A DNA stretch of 64,000 bases from Mycobacterium barrassiae (GCF_025822765.1 NZ_JACKUK010000020.1:43099-107098); one strand, 5' to 3'. Counted from the first letter of the stretch, positions 28,605 to 38,749 are shown. Numbers and translations are program-made. The notes: generated by a model from the sequence alone, not told the origin.

Positions 28605-28906
28605 GACTCGGGTTTGCGCATCGATTCGCGGATCTGCGCTAGCCGTTCGGCGGCGGCACGCTGCCTGGCCTCGTACTGCTCCTCGATGGTGCGGCCCTCC
28701 GGGGTATCGGCGTCGAGTTCCGCAGCGCCGACCGCGGTGCCGTAGCGGGTTTCGATCTTCTCGCGCACCGACTCGAACGTCGGCACACCTGTCGGGGTGT
28801 AGCCGGTGTCGACGGGCTCAGCGGGCGGTGGCGGCGGCTCGACAACAGATTCGACGACCGCGGGATCCGCGGTGGCTTCCGGTTCCTTGGCGGGTTCGTC
28901 CGGCAT
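28598..28906 (-). CDS. small acidic protein with helical C-terminus, unknown function
   Basis: A 102-residue protein (MPDEPAKEPEATADP). The N-terminal half is disordered, Pro/Glu rich (VVEPPPPPAEPVDTGYTPT); the C-terminal half is a charged helix (RTIEEQYEARQRAAAERLAQ) probably forming a coiled coil. No signal peptide. TAGCGT 7 bases before the ATG suggests a leaderless transcript. It is divergent from the next gene and converges on the CHAT-locus gene with a 7-bp overlap. Function unknown. Confidence 0.7.
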   Translation of the reverse strand: MPDEPAKEPEATADPAVVESVVEPPPPPAEPVDTGYTPTGVPTFESVREKIETRYGTAVGAAELDADTPEGRTIEEQYEARQRAAAERLAQIRESMRKPESQ

Positions 28907-29030
28907 ACCGCCAACGCTACCTGCGGTGAATCTCGCGCCGGCGCTTAGCGACGAACTTTTGATCGCCCGCCTGTGCAGGACGACATCACGTTATGCTTTG
29001 CAGATCGTCTGAAATCTGTAAAGCGCGGGG

Positions 29031-30035
29031 ATGGGGACATCCGTGTTCGACCACGTGGACTTCGAAGTCATCCGCCAAGTGCCTGAGCTGGAGCATTACC
29101 GGCGTGAGTGGATACCGCGCGAAGGTCTGGGTCTGGCCGGTATCTGGATCGGCGCGGTGGTCAGCGATGCCTCTGGTCAGAGCTACTGGGGAGTGCGCGG
29201 CTGCGAGGACTTCCTCACCGGAATGACCCACGTCGTGTCGCCGGTGTGCGGATTTCGTTCGCTTCCCAAGGGGCTCGACGGCGACGCCTCGCATCTGTTC
29301 GCCGAGTACTCCACGCTCGACTGGTTTGAGCCCATGCAGTATCTCGACAGCGGCGAGGCGATCCAGCTGACGTTTCCGAGCGGACGAATCGAACGCGACG
29401 CCGACGGGTTTCACTGGCATGACGCCAGCAACCGCTGGGAACTCCACGGTCGGACAGTCAGCGATATCGTCCTCACCCACGTGCCCGTACAGCAGGGTGT
29501 CGAAGACGACGTCTACTACCGCCACGAGCTGATGTACCTCACCGGCACCATCGACGGCACCGAGGTGTCTGGGTACGGACATCAGGATTTCGCCTACGGT
29601 CCGCCAGGGAAGATATATACCGAACTGCCGATCGCGCGCCATCTGCAAGGCATGTGGGTGTCATGGCTTCACGAGTTCGCCGACGGAGAACTCGGCGGCG
29701 GAAGTTTTTGGCAGGGCAAGGAACACGTCACGTTCGGTCCCGGTTATCAGCTCAAGGACGGTGTCACCACGGTGCACAAAGACATCGTCGCGACACCGAC
29801 GTTCACCGAAACCGGCAAGATGGCGACCTTGGATACCACCATCGGAACCGATTCGTACACCTTCACTTTCGACTCCACGGGCAGTCCGTTGCACTTCTTC
29901 GGACCCTTGACCGCGAGCTCGTCGGGCAAGCAGCCGGTGCGGAGTTGGTGCTGGGTCGAATACGCCGGAGGACTGCTCACGCCCGAACTCCTGGACGCAG
30001 CGACGGGAGTGTTCGCCCTGGCGCGCGGGCGCTGA
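29031..30035 (+). CDS. conserved protein of unknown function, lipocalin/AttH-like appearance
   Basis: The 334-residue product is rich in beta strands with many aromatic residues (SYWGVRGCEDFL, DGFHWHDASNRWELHGR, WVSWLHEFADGELGGGSFWQG, RSWCWVEYAGG). The repeated W/Y/H-x-G/D pattern recalls lipocalin-type AttH or carotenoid 1,2-hydratase-like proteins, but I am not certain. No signal peptide. ATG 29031 has only GCGGGG upstream; GTG 29043 (FDHVDFEVIRQ) may be the true start. Little can be said about function. Confidence 0.75.
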   Translation: MGTSVFDHVDFEVIRQVPELEHYRREWIPREGLGLAGIWIGAVVSDASGQSYWGVRGCEDFLTGMTHVVSPVCGFRSLPKGLDGDASHLFAEYSTLDWFEPMQYLDSGEAIQLTFPSGRIERDADGFHWHDASNRWELHGRTVSDIVLTHVPVQQGVEDDVYYRHELMYLTGTIDGTEVSGYGHQDFAYGPPGKIYTELPIARHLQGMWVSWLHEFADGELGGGSFWQGKEHVTFGPGYQLKDGVTTVHKDIVATPTFTETGKMATLDTTIGTDSYTFTFDSTGSPLHFFGPLTASSSGKQPVRSWCWVEYAGGLLTPELLDAATGVFALARGR

Positions 30036-30044
30036 CCATCTGAC

Positions 30045-31400
30045 CTACTTCGCGGCCACCTGGATGATCGGTGGCGGTGGCGGCGGTGTGGGCAGCGGCA
30101 CTGTCGGCACCCCTGGGGTGTGCAGCTGACTGGCCATCCAGGGCAGCGCGGTCGCAAAGGCCTGTGATGCGTACGGCCAATCATGCCCGCCGGGTTGGGG
30201 CACGACGGCGCAGGTGATCCCGTGCGCGTTGCCCAACCCGCACAGCGTGTTCGCGGCCGAACTCTGCTCCACGGCCGCCTGGCTGTTGATGGCGAACCAA
30301 CCGGTGACCCCGCTGTATGCGCCGTGCTGCGTGATGACCGTGGTGGGGTCGAAGGATGCATAGGCCGCCGCGTTGCCGCCGAACAGCCGTGAGATGGTCT
30401 GCTCCTTGGTGCCCGAATTGGGCGCGATGTCGCCCGCGATGTCCTCGAATGCGCTGAACATATCGGGATGCATCACGGCGAGGTCGACCGCACATGTGCC
30501 GCCCATCGACCAACCCACGATGCCCCAGTTCTCCCGGTGCGCGCTCACACCGAAATTCGAAACCATGTAGGGGACAACGTCTTTGGTGAGATGGTCGGCG
30601 GCGTTGCCGCGACTGCCGTTGACGCATTCGGTGTCGTTGTTGAAGGTGCCGCCGGCATCGACGAACACGAGCACCGGCGCGTTTCCGCCGTGGGCGGCCG
30701 CGAAGGCGTCGGCAGTGGTCACCGCGTTGCCGATACGCACCCAGTCCGCAGGTGTGTTGAACTCGCCGCCGATCATCATCACTGTCGGCAGGGGCGGCGG
30801 CGGGTCTGTCGCATACCAGGCGGGCGGCAGATAGACCAGTTCGCCACGGTGATTGAAACCGGACGCCGAATCGCTGATCTGCACCGGCACCACCGTCCCC
30901 TTGGTGGGAATCTGATGGTCGCGTAGCAGCGCCATGACGGTCACTCGATCCGTCTGGTCAGGTAGTGGGCCTGCGGTGAACTGGTTCCACGCCGTCTGCA
31001 CGGTGGGGAAATAGCCGGTCCACAGATTGACCGCGAGCGCGGCGGACAGTAGGCACAGCGGCAGCGCCGACGCCGCCACGCCGCGCCGCCACCACGGTGA
31101 CCCGCGCCAGGCGGCGATGAGAATCCCGGCGGCGGTGCCCGACAGTGCGATCCATAACCAGAGTCTGCGCGGTGCGGGATTTCCCGCGAGCCCTTCCGCT
31201 GCGATGTACCAGTACGCGGACGTCGTGAGCGCGACACCGCACATCGCCGCCCACGGCACCCACAGGTAGCGCCACCGCCGGATGCCCCAGACGATGGCCG
31301 CCACCAGTGCGACCGCGGCCAACACCTGGACCGTGATGGGAATCCAGCCGTGCAGCAATGACAAATGGTGGCGCAGCAGATCGCGTAACGTCACGGCCAC
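30045..31400 (-). CDS. membrane-anchored esterase D/mycolyltransferase-type protein (Rv1639c-like)
   Basis: About 451 residues. Four membrane segments fill the first 140, and a secreted-side alpha/beta-hydrolase domain of the esterase D/antigen 85 superfamily follows. Nucleophile Ser is in VGWSMGGTCAVD, with an Asp in VFVDAGG and His in QPGGHDWPYASQ near the end; a Pro-rich tail closes the protein. Substrate unknown. It lies 50 bases after lysX on the same strand, as Rv1639c follows lysX, so it may act in the same envelope process. The start is a GTG at 31400 or 31394; neither has a strong ribosome-binding site. Confidence 0.85.
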   Translation of the reverse strand: MAVTLRDLLRHHLSLLHGWIPITVQVLAAVALVAAIVWGIRRWRYLWVPWAAMCGVALTTSAYWYIAAEGLAGNPAPRRLWLWIALSGTAAGILIAAWRGSPWWRRGVAASALPLCLLSAALAVNLWTGYFPTVQTAWNQFTAGPLPDQTDRVTVMALLRDHQIPTKGTVVPVQISDSASGFNHRGELVYLPPAWYATDPPPPLPTVMMIGGEFNTPADWVRIGNAVTTADAFAAAHGGNAPVLVFVDAGGTFNNDTECVNGSRGNAADHLTKDVVPYMVSNFGVSAHRENWGIVGWSMGGTCAVDLAVMHPDMFSAFEDIAGDIAPNSGTKEQTISRLFGGNAAAYASFDPTTVITQHGAYSGVTGWFAINSQAAVEQSSAANTLCGLGNAHGITCAVVPQPGGHDWPYASQAFATALPWMASQLHTPGVPTVPLPTPPPPPPIIQVAAK

Positions 31401-31450
31401 AAGAGTGACTGCCGAACCTTGGGTCCCCCTGTGGATCTCCTGCGAACGCG

Positions 31451-34400
31451 CTAGCGCGGCTTGGCCAGCGGGAAGGGGAGCGTCTCGCGGATGCTGCGGC
31501 CGGTGATCAACATGACGACCCGGTCGACACCCATGCCGAGACCACCCGTCGGCGGCATCGCGTACTCCATGGCCTGCAGGAAGTCCTCGTCGAGCTCCAT
31601 GGCCTCCGGATCGCCGCCCGCGGCCAGCAGAGACTGTTCCTGCAGTCGCCGACGCTGCTCGACGGGATCGGTCAGCTCGCTGTAGGCGGTGCCCAGTTCG
31701 ACGCCCCACGCCACCAGATCCCAGCGCTCGGCGACGCCGGGGATGCTGCGGTGTGGCCGCGTCAGCGGTGAGACCGAGGTGGGGAAGTCCTTGTAGAAGG
31801 TCGGCGCCTCGGTGCGGTCCTCGACGAGGTGCTCGTACAGTTCGAGCACCACGGCGCCGGCGTCCCAGTGGGTCAGGTAGGGGATCTTCGCGCTGTCGCA
31901 CAGCTTGCGCAGCGTCGTGAGATCCGTTTCGGGCCCGATCTGCTCTCCCAAGGCCTCCGACACCGCGTCGTGCACGGTCTTGACCGTCCACTCGCCCGAA
32001 ATGTCAACGGGCTCCAACGCGCCGTCGTCGCGTGGTCGCATGAACACGTGGGCTCCGTTGGCGGCCTGCGCGGCGTTCTGGATCAACTCGCGGCAACCGT
32101 CGATCCACACGTTGTAGTCCGCGTGCGCTTGGTAGGCCTCCAGCAGCGTGAACTCGGGATTGTGGCTGAAGTCGACGCCCTCGTTACGAAATGCCCTGCC
32201 CAGTTCGAAGACTCGCTCGACGCCGCCCACGCACAGCCGCTTGAGGTAAAGCTCGGGCGCGATCCGCAGGTACAGGTCGAGGTCGTAGGCATTGATATGG
32301 GTCAGGAAGGGCCTGGCGTTTGCGCCGCCGTGTATCTGCTGGAGAATCGGCGTCTCGACCTCCAAAAACCCCTTACCGACCAGGGTTTCGCGGATCGCGT
32401 GCAAAACAGCGCTGCGCGCACGGATCAGATCGCGGGCCTCGGTGTTGATGGCCAGGTCGACGTACCGGGCGCGTACCCGTGCCTCCTGATCGGTCAGCCC
32501 CTTCCACTTGTCGGGCAAGGGGCGCAGGCACTTGCCGATCAAGCGCCAGTTGAGCACGATCAGCGACCGCGTGCCCTTCTTGCTGTAGCCCATCGTGCCC
32601 GTCACCTGAATCAGGTCGCCCAGATCGATGGCGTGGGTGAAGTCGGCCGTCGTGCCCTCTTCGAGCTGTGAATTGTCAAGCAGCAGTTGCACTTCACCGG
32701 ACCAGTCGCGTAGCTGCGCGAAGAGCACACCACCGTAGTCGCGGATGCGGAGCACTCGTCCCGCCACCGTCACAGTGCCCGCGCCCTCGGATTCGACCGC
32801 CCCCTGGATGGTGTGGCTGGGTTCTTCGCCGACGGGATATGCGTCGATTCCGCTGTCCTGCAACGCCTTCAGTTTGGCCATCCGGACCCGGACCTGTTCG
32901 GGCAGCCGCGACTGCTCGTCCTCATCCAAGCCGACTTGGAGCTCGTCGGCATCGGGTGCGGAGCCGTCATGGTGCAGCAGGCCCCGGTCGACGATGCTCT
33001 GTGGCACCGCCGTGTGGTGGCCGGTGTGGGGCTGTTCGTGCCGGCGCGAGAACGGCAGCACCAAGAAGCCTTCGGCGATCACCGACGCCACGCCGACGCG
33101 GGGGACCAGGCGTGCGTCCTCGTAGCACGCGTAGCGCGGCACCCACTCGGGCTGATACTTCATGTTCGAGCGGTACAGCGTCTCCAGCTGCCACCAGCGC
33201 GAGAAGAACACCAGCAGGGCCCGCCACAGCCGCGCGATCGGTCCGGCGCCGAGCTGGGCGCCCTGTTCGAAGGCCGATCGGAACATCGCGAAGTTCAGCG
33301 AAATGCGGCTGACGCCAATGCCTTCGGCCTGTTGGCAGAGCTCGCTGACCATGAGTTCGATGGTGCCGTTGGGGGACTGGGGTGACCGGCGCATGAGGTC
33401 GAGCGACACTCCGTTGGCGCCCCACGGCACCAGAGACAGCATCGCGACGACCTGGCCGCCGTCTGCGCCGGGTTGAACGGCCTCGACGAGCAGACAGTCG
33501 CCGTCGGCCGGGTCGCCGAGTCGGCCCAGCGCCATGGAGAACCCTCGCTCGTCGTCTGTGTCGCGCCAGGCATCGGCCCGCTCGATCACACGGGCCATCT
33601 CGTCGGCGTCGAGATCGCGGTGTCGTCGAATCCGCACCGAGGCTCCCGCACGTCGCGCGCGGGTCACCGCCTGGCGCACGGCGCGCATGTCCGGCCCCGA
33701 CAGCCGGAAGTTGTCCGGGTAGAGGATCGCCTCGTCGCCGAGTTGCAACGCGTTGAGACCGGCGGCCCGGAATGCCTCGGCTCCAGCGGAACTCGCACCC
33801 ATCACCCCGGGCGCCCAGCCGTAGGCCTGGCACAGCGACAGCCACGCCTCGATCGCCTGCGGCCACGCCTTGGGGTCGCCGACCGGGTCGCCGCTGGCAA
33901 GGCAGACGCCGACCTCCACGCGGTAGGTGACTGCGGCGCGGCCGTTTGATGCGAACACGACCGACTTGTCGCGGCGCGTCGCGAAGTAGCCCAACGAGTC
34001 GTTCTTGCCGTACAACTCGAGCAGACCGCGGATCGCCGACTCGTCTTCTCCGGTGAGCGCGTTCTCCGCACGTTGGGACTGGAACAACACGATCGCCGCC
34101 ACCATCAGCGCCAGGGCCCCGAAGAGGCCGAGTAGCGCATTGACGAAGACGTGCGGGTGACCGGTGAACGCGTCGGCACTGGCGCCTGCAAACGCGCCCA
34201 CCCGGTTCAGTGCGTAGAAGAAGCGGTCCTCGCGAGCCAGTGTTCCCGGGAACAGCTCTAGCAGGCCCCATCCGATCAGGGTGCCGACGATCAAGCCGGC
34301 GATGAGTGTCGCCGCGGCTTTGAACAGCGCGCCGCGGCGCACCTTGGCCCAGAACTCCTTGCGCGCCAGCACCAGGAACGCGATCGCGGCGAGATGGAAG

Positions 34401-34783
34401 CCCAGCCCGATGATCTCGCCACTTTCCTCGAGCCACGTTTCGTCGCCGGAGACGAGGTCGCCGATGTTCCAGCCGATGGCCGCGACCATGTAGCCGACGA
34501 GGATCCACCACGCGATGCTCTTGCGGGCCGCCAGCGCTGCCGCCAGCAGCGCCAGCACGAACGCCCACGCGAAGCTGGTGTCGGGGAAGTTGAAGATGTA
34601 GTCGTTGACGAACTCGCGCGGCACCTTGATCAGGGACCGGACCAACGGCGACACACTCGCAAGGAGCGACAGAGTGGCGATGACGCCGACGGTCCAGCCG
34701 GCCGCGGCGGGCACCCACCGGAACGCAGAGGTTCGGCGCGCGTTGGCCTTGTTCGCCGGGCTCGACTGGCTAGTCACCGTCAT
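31451..34783 (-). CDS. lysX: bifunctional lysylphosphatidylglycerol synthase / lysyl-tRNA synthetase
   Basis: LysX charges tRNA with lysine and transfers the lysine to phosphatidylglycerol, making the membrane less anionic and more resistant to cationic peptides. The 1110-residue protein has an MprF-like membrane part (about 1-260), the DUF2156 lysyl-transfer domain (about 270-600), an OB-fold anticodon domain (about 675-770) and a class II synthetase core. Motif 2 is [19 protein letters not shown] and motif 3 is [11 protein letters not shown]. It matches M. tuberculosis LysX (Rv1640c). TATCCT 8 bases before the ATG is a plausible -10 box; a dyad lies just upstream. Confidence 0.97.
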   Translation of the reverse strand: MTVTSQSSPANKANARRTSAFRWVPAAAGWTVGVIATLSLLASVSPLVRSLIKVPREFVNDYIFNFPDTSFAWAFVLALLAAALAARKSIAWWILVGYMVAAIGWNIGDLVSGDETWLEESGEIIGLGFHLAAIAFLVLARKEFWAKVRRGALFKAAATLIAGLIVGTLIGWGLLELFPGTLAREDRFFYALNRVGAFAGASADAFTGHPHVFVNALLGLFGALALMVAAIVLFQSQRAENALTGEDESAIRGLLELYGKNDSLGYFATRRDKSVVFASNGRAAVTYRVEVGVCLASGDPVGDPKAWPQAIEAWLSLCQAYGWAPGVMGASSAGAEAFRAAGLNALQLGDEAILYPDNFRLSGPDMRAVRQAVTRARRAGASVRIRRHRDLDADEMARVIERADAWRDTDDERGFSMALGRLGDPADGDCLLVEAVQPGADGGQVVAMLSLVPWGANGVSLDLMRRSPQSPNGTIELMVSELCQQAEGIGVSRISLNFAMFRSAFEQGAQLGAGPIARLWRALLVFFSRWWQLETLYRSNMKYQPEWVPRYACYEDARLVPRVGVASVIAEGFLVLPFSRRHEQPHTGHHTAVPQSIVDRGLLHHDGSAPDADELQVGLDEDEQSRLPEQVRVRMAKLKALQDSGIDAYPVGEEPSHTIQGAVESEGAGTVTVAGRVLRIRDYGGVLFAQLRDWSGEVQLLLDNSQLEEGTTADFTHAIDLGDLIQVTGTMGYSKKGTRSLIVLNWRLIGKCLRPLPDKWKGLTDQEARVRARYVDLAINTEARDLIRARSAVLHAIRETLVGKGFLEVETPILQQIHGGANARPFLTHINAYDLDLYLRIAPELYLKRLCVGGVERVFELGRAFRNEGVDFSHNPEFTLLEAYQAHADYNVWIDGCRELIQNAAQAANGAHVFMRPRDDGALEPVDISGEWTVKTVHDAVSEALGEQIGPETDLTTLRKLCDSAKIPYLTHWDAGAVVLELYEHLVEDRTEAPTFYKDFPTSVSPLTRPHRSIPGVAERWDLVAWGVELGTAYSELTDPVEQRRRLQEQSLLAAGGDPEAMELDEDFLQAMEYAMPPTGGLGMGVDRVVMLITGRSIRETLPFPLAKPR

Positions 34784-34796
34784 ATCGCGCGAGGAT

Positions 34797-34815
34797 ATTC
34801 GCTATTACCGCGAAT
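34797..34815. promoter_or_regulatory. inverted repeat upstream of lysX
   Basis: ATTCGC and GCGAAT are separated by 7 AT-rich bases, 14 bases before the lysX start and overlapping its probable promoter. Candidate operator; the binding protein is unknown. Confidence 0.35.
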
Positions 34816-34828
34816 TTGGTGTTACTGG

Positions 34829-35191
34829 CTACCAGACCGGGCCGGTGTACTTCTCGCCTGGACCTTGGCCCGGTTCGTCGGGAGCGGCACTTGCCTCCCG
34901 GAACGCCAGTTGCAGGCTCTTCAGCCCGTCGCGCACCGGCCCGGCGTGGGGGCCGAGGTATTCGGCGGAGGACGTCACGAGGCCGGCCAGCGCGGTGATC
35001 AGTCGGCGCGCCTCGTCGAGATCGCGGTGCGGGCTTTCATCGGGATCCTCGGCGGCCAGTCCGAGCTTCTCGGCCGCGGCGCTCATGAGCATGACCGCCG
35101 ACCGGGTGATCACCTCGACGGCAGGGATATCGGCCAGCTCGCGGGTGGGCGGCTCGGCTGCCTGGTCGGGCGATGCGGGATCCTCGGTCAT
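34829..35191 (-). CDS. DUF1844 domain protein
   Basis: A 120-residue protein with an acidic disordered start (MTEDPASPDQAAEPP) and a compact helical DUF1844 domain: VEVITRSAVMLMSAAAEKLGLA, HRDLDEARRLITALAGLV and GPVRDGLKSLQLAFREA. The family is widespread in actinobacteria beside infC; its role is unknown. It lies upstream of lysX on the same strand with a 45-base gap and is divergent from infC. Confidence 0.88.
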   Translation of the reverse strand: MTEDPASPDQAAEPPTRELADIPAVEVITRSAVMLMSAAAEKLGLAAEDPDESPHRDLDEARRLITALAGLVTSSAEYLGPHAGPVRDGLKSLQLAFREASAAPDEPGQGPGEKYTGPVW

Positions 35192-35197
35192 GGCTGG

Positions 35198-35414
35198 TAG
35201 ACTGCCATGTGCGACCGTCCCGGCTTACGCCAGGGACAGCAAGTGGAGTCCCGCTCCCACCGCTGACCATACCGGTTCAGTGGTCCGGTCACAGGCATCC
35301 GATGCCTGTCCTGGTCGGCTATGGGCCCTGCTTTGAGCAGGGCTTTTCTGTTCAATGAACAGAGTGCTGATGGTGTGGGCTCCACGAGTAACACAGGACA
35401 ACATAGGAGGCCCC
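35198..35414 (+). promoter_or_regulatory. structured 5' leader of the infC-rpmI-rplT operon
   Basis: A -10-like TAGACT (35198-35203) would give a leader of about 205 bases. It contains a hairpin ACAGGCA-TCCGA-TGCCTGT (35291-35309) and then a terminator-like hairpin before infC. This arrangement fits translation-factor or L20-type autoregulation by attenuation known for infC operons, although the actinobacterial structure need not match the Bacillus L20 leader. The segment 35355-35414 is open in frame with infC but probably untranslated. Confidence 0.6.
35325..35347 (+). terminator. intrinsic attenuator in the infC leader
   Basis: GCCCTGC-TTTGA-GCAGGGC followed by TTTT is a canonical intrinsic terminator with a U-tract, which is rare in this window. 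It lies 68 bases upstream of the infC start, so it can only act as an attenuator of the operon. Confidence 0.75.
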
Positions 35415-36020
35415 ATCAGCACTGAGACCCGCGTCAACGAGCGCATTCGCGTGCCCGAAGTCCGACTGATCGGACCAGGCGGCGAGCAGGTAGGCATTGT
35501 GCGCATCGAAGACGCTCTCCGCGTCGCCGCGGATGCCGATCTCGACCTTGTTGAAGTAGCCCCAGATGCCAAACCGCCGGTTTGCAAGATCATGGACTAC
35601 GGCAAGTACAAATACGAGACGGCACAGAAGGCGCGCGAGTCTCGCAAGAACCAGCAGCAGACCGTCGTCAAGGAACAGAAGCTCCGACCCAAGATCGACC
35701 CGCACGACTACGAGACCAAGAAGGGCCACGTAGTCCGCTTCCTCCAAGCGGGGTCGAAGGTCAAGGTGACGATCATGTTCCGCGGACGTGAGCAGTCGAG
35801 GCCCGAACTGGGCTACCGACTCCTGCAGCGCCTAGGCGCCGACGTGGCCGACTACGGCTTCGTCGAGACGTCAGCCAAACAGGACGGCCGCAACATGACG
35901 ATGGTGCTGGCACCGCACCGCGGCGCGAAGACTCGCGCCAAGGCGGCGCATGATGCCGACGCTCCGGCAGCGCAACGCGCACAGCCCGAGAGCGCACCGA
36001 CCGATACATCACAGAACTGA
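35415..36020 (+). CDS. infC: translation initiation factor IF-3 (ATC start)
   Basis: IF-3 binds the 30S subunit, prevents premature 50S joining and rejects non-canonical start codons. From ATC 35415 the product is 201 residues, the same length as in M. tuberculosis, starting [19 protein letters not shown]. The N-domain, the linker ([17 protein letters not shown]) and the C-domain (HYETKKGHV-like region through [13 protein letters not shown]) are complete. AGGAGG lies 5 bases before the ATC, while the in-frame ATG at 35355 has no such site. Rare start codons on infC are known to let IF-3 control its own synthesis. Confidence 0.95.
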   Translation: MSTETRVNERIRVPEVRLIGPGGEQVGIVRIEDALRVAADADLDLVEVAPDAKPPVCKIMDYGKYKYETAQKARESRKNQQQTVVKEQKLRPKIDPHDYETKKGHVVRFLQAGSKVKVTIMFRGREQSRPELGYRLLQRLGADVADYGFVETSAKQDGRNMTMVLAPHRGAKTRAKAAHDADAPAAQRAQPESAPTDTSQN

Positions 36021-36026
36021 GGACAT

Positions 36027-36221
36027 ATGCCCAAGGCGAAGACCCACAGCGGCGCTTCGAAGCGGTTCCGGGTCACCGGAAGCGGAAAGATCGTGCGCCA
36101 GAAGGCCAATAGGCGACACTTGCTCGAGCACAAGTCGAGCCGCCGCACCCGTCGGCTGGAAGGCCGCACCGAGGTGTCAGGCAACGACGTCAAGCGCGTC
36201 AAGAAGCTGCTGAACGGCTGA
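36027..36221 (+). CDS. rpmI: 50S ribosomal protein L35
   Basis: A 64-residue basic protein with the L35 signature [20 protein letters not shown] and a Lys/Arg-rich C-terminus. It starts 6 bases after infC, with GAGGAC as ribosome-binding site. Second gene of the infC operon; normal length. Confidence 0.98.
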   Translation: MPKAKTHSGASKRFRVTGSGKIVRQKANRRHLLEHKSSRRTRRLEGRTEVSGNDVKRVKKLLNG

Positions 36222-36264
36222 CCGCGTTAACCCCTGTACTACTTGAACGAATAGGAACACTCCC

Positions 36265-36654
36265 ATGGCACGCGTAAAGCGCGCAGTCAACGCCCAGAAG
36301 AAGCGGCGGACAATACTCAAGGCCTCCAAGGGCTATCGCGGTCAGCGGTCGCGGCTGTATCGCAAAGCCAAAGAGCAGCAGCTGCATTCGTTGACGTATG
36401 CCTACCGTGATCGGCGTGCCCGCAAGGGCGAGTTCCGCAAGCTGTGGATCTCCCGGATCAACGCGGCGGCCCGCGCCAACGACATCACGTACAACCGCCT
36501 GATCCAGGGCCTGAAGGCCGCGGGGGTCGAGGTCGACCGCAAGAACCTCGCCGAGATCGCCGTCAGCGATCCGGCTGCGTTCACCGCGCTGGTCGAGGTG
36601 GCCAAGGGTGCGTTGCCCGCCGATGTGAATGCACCGTCGGGCGAGGCTGCCTGA
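36265..36654 (+). CDS. rplT: 50S ribosomal protein L20
   Basis: A 129-residue L20 with typical [19 protein letters not shown] and [15 protein letters not shown] at the start and [17 protein letters not shown] in the 23S-binding globular part. L20 is an early assembly protein and, in other bacteria, the repressor of this operon. Preceded by AGGAA. Its stop TGA lies inside CTGA, where tsnR appears to start. Confidence 0.98.
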   Translation: MARVKRAVNAQKKRRTILKASKGYRGQRSRLYRKAKEQQLHSLTYAYRDRRARKGEFRKLWISRINAAARANDITYNRLIQGLKAAGVEVDRKNLAEIAVSDPAAFTALVEVAKGALPADVNAPSGEAA

Positions 36655-37418
36655 CGCTCACCGAACGCTCTGCCCGCGTGGCGGCAGCGGTCAAGCTGCA
36701 CCGCCACGTCGGACGACGCCGCGCCGCACGCTTTCTCGCCGAGGGTCCTAATCTCGTCGAGGCCGCGTTGCGGCGCGGACTCGTCTCCGAGGTCTTTGCG
36801 ACCGAGGACGCGATGGCCAGATTCGGCGATCTGCTGAGCGGTACCCAGGTGCACCTGGTGACCGAGCGGGCGGCAAAAGCCTTGTCCGAGACGGTCACTC
36901 CGGTCGGCCTTGTCGCGGTGTGCTCGGTGCCCGAGACCTCGCTGGATGCGGTGCTCGCCGATTCGCCTCGGCTGCTCGCGGTGGCGGCGCAGATTTCCGA
37001 GCCGGGCAACGCGGGCACGTTGATCCGCGTCGCCGACGCGATGGGCGCCGATGCCGTCGTGTTCGCCGGCCACAGTGTCGACCCGTACAACGGCAAATGC
37101 CTGCGCGCATCGGCGGGAAGTATCTTTTCGATTCCCGTTGTGCCCGAGCAGGATGCCGCCGCCGCGGTGTCGGCGATCAAGGCTGCGGGCCTTCAGGTGC
37201 TTGCTACCACGCTCGACGGCGAACTATCGCTGGACGACGCCGATCTGACTGCGCCGACGGCGTGGCTGTTCGGTCCGGAGGCGCACGGCCTGCCGGTCGA
37301 ATTGTCCGATGCTGCGACGCATCGCGTGCGAATCCCCATGCCGGGCAAGGCGGAGAGCCTCAACGTGGCGTCGGCTGCGGCCATCTGCCTATACCAGAGT
37401 TCACGCGCACTTTCCTAG
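36651..37418 (+). CDS. tsnR: SPOUT-family rRNA/tRNA 2'-O-methyltransferase (TsnR type)
   Basis: A 255-residue SpoU/TrmH-like methyltransferase acting on 23S rRNA or tRNA with SAM. The N-terminal substrate-binding domain ([24 protein letters not shown]) is followed by the knotted SPOUT domain with [44 protein letters not shown] and [11 protein letters not shown]. The start is taken as CTG overlapping the rplT stop (CTGA), with GCGAGG upstream, because homology ([14 protein letters not shown]) begins there and no ATG, GTG or TTG precedes it; GTG 36678 is the only later option near the N-terminus. Confidence 0.93.
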   Translation: MTLTERSARVAAAVKLHRHVGRRRAARFLAEGPNLVEAALRRGLVSEVFATEDAMARFGDLLSGTQVHLVTERAAKALSETVTPVGLVAVCSVPETSLDAVLADSPRLLAVAAQISEPGNAGTLIRVADAMGADAVVFAGHSVDPYNGKCLRASAGSIFSIPVVPEQDAAAAVSAIKAAGLQVLATTLDGELSLDDADLTAPTAWLFGPEAHGLPVELSDAATHRVRIPMPGKAESLNVASAAAICLYQSSRALS

Positions 37419-37434
37419 CGCGCACCTTTTGCCG

Positions 37435-37492
37435 CGAGCAGACGCGAAAACCCCCAAATTGACCCCGAATTGGGGGTGTACGCGTCTGCTCG
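37435..37492. terminator. GCAGACG-type hairpin between convergent tsnR and fadE
   Basis: Outer arms CGAGCAGACGCG (37435-37446) and CGCGTCTGCTCG (37481-37492) match perfectly. An inner stem CCCCCAAATT/AATTGGGGG follows with one unpaired A. It sits 16 bp past the tsnR stop and 10 bp from the fadE stop, so it probably ends both transcripts. Member of the repeat family described in the findings. Confidence 0.75.
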
Positions 37493-37502
37493 GCGGAAGA
37501 AG

Positions 37503-38744
37503 TTAGTCGTCGCTCAGCAGACCCCGTGCCACATGGGTGATCTGCACCTCGTTACTGCCGGCGTAGATCATCAGCGACTTGGCGTCGCGGGCCAACTGCT
37601 CCACCCGGTATTCGGTCATGTATCCGTTGCCGCCGAACAGCTGAACCGCATCCATCGCCACATCGGTGGCGGCCTGGGAGCAGTACCACTTGATCGCCGA
37701 CGCCTCCGGAAGCGAGATCGGCTGACCCTTCTCCGCAGACTCGATCACCCGGAACAGGATGTTGCGCACGTTCATTCGCGCGACTTCCATATTCGCGAGC
37801 TTCAGCTGGATCAGCTGGAACTGTCCGATCTCCTGGCCCCACAGCTTGCGGGTCTTGGCGTAGTCGACGCAGAGCCGCAGGCATTCCTCGATGACGCCCA
37901 GCGACATCGCCGCGACGCCGATCCGCTCGGCCGAGAAGTTCGACCGTGCGCTCGCGCGGCCGTCACCCGAGGAACTGTCCTCGGTTTCACCGAGCAACCT
38001 GTCGCGACCCAACCGGACGTTGTTGAAGAACAGTTCGCCGGTGCGCGAGCTGTGAATCCCCATCTTGCGGAACGGTTTTGACTGAACGAAGCCTTCCATG
38101 CCCTTGTCGAGCACGAACGTCAGCACCTTGCGGTTACGCTTGTCGGCGCCGTCGCCCTCGTCGAGTTTCGCGTACACCACGACCACGTCGGCGTCGGGAC
38201 CGTTCGTGATGAACGTCTTCTGGCCGTTGAGGATGTAGTCGTCGCCGTCACGCACGACGTAGGACTTCATGCCTCCGAACGCATCCGAGCCCGAGTCGGG
38301 TTCGGTGATCGCCCAGGCGCCGATCTTGTCGTAGGTCACGAGGTCGGGCAGCCAGCGCTCCTGTTGCGCCAGCGTGCCCCGGCTCTGGATCGTCGGCACG
38401 GTCAGGCCGAGGCTGACCCCCATACCGGTGACGATTCCCATCGACACCTTGCACAGCTCGCTGACGACGACGAAGCCCATACCGCCCGAACCGCCGCCGA
38501 ACATCCCGCCGCCACCCGACGACTTGCCGGCCGACTCACCGCCCTCGCGAAGCCTTGCCAGCCGCTTGTTGAGCGACTCGCGAGCCATGTCGGCGATACC
38601 GAACGTCGCGAACAGCTTGCGGATGATCGGGTAGGGCTCCATCTCGCCGCTTTCCAGCGCGTCGACATGGGGGCGAATCTCTTTATCCACGAACTCCCGC
38701 ACGGCGTCGCGCACGGCGAGATCAACGTCAGACCATTCCAGCAT
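37503..38744 (-). CDS. acyl-CoA dehydrogenase
   Basis: FAD-dependent alpha,beta-dehydrogenation of an acyl-CoA thioester. The 413-residue protein has the family signatures AWAITEPDSGSDAFGGMKS and the C-terminal AVQLFGGNGYMTEYRVEQLARDAKSLMIYAGSNEVQ, placing the catalytic base region near residue 385. An unusual Gly-rich loop (SGGGGMFGGGSGGMGF at about 76-91) is inserted in the N-terminal helical domain. It starts 5 bases after the upstream MpaB-like gene, so they form an operon. Substrate chain length cannot be judged. Confidence 0.93.
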   Translation of the reverse strand: MLEWSDVDLAVRDAVREFVDKEIRPHVDALESGEMEPYPIIRKLFATFGIADMARESLNKRLARLREGGESAGKSSGGGGMFGGGSGGMGFVVVSELCKVSMGIVTGMGVSLGLTVPTIQSRGTLAQQERWLPDLVTYDKIGAWAITEPDSGSDAFGGMKSYVVRDGDDYILNGQKTFITNGPDADVVVVYAKLDEGDGADKRNRKVLTFVLDKGMEGFVQSKPFRKMGIHSSRTGELFFNNVRLGRDRLLGETEDSSSGDGRASARSNFSAERIGVAAMSLGVIEECLRLCVDYAKTRKLWGQEIGQFQLIQLKLANMEVARMNVRNILFRVIESAEKGQPISLPEASAIKWYCSQAATDVAMDAVQLFGGNGYMTEYRVEQLARDAKSLMIYAGSNEVQITHVARGLLSDD

Positions 38745-38749
38745 GCGCT

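Noticed and set aside
35355-35414. N-terminal extension or leader peptide of infC from ATG 35355
   Set aside because: No ribosome-binding site, no homology, and the 201-residue product from ATC matches the known length.
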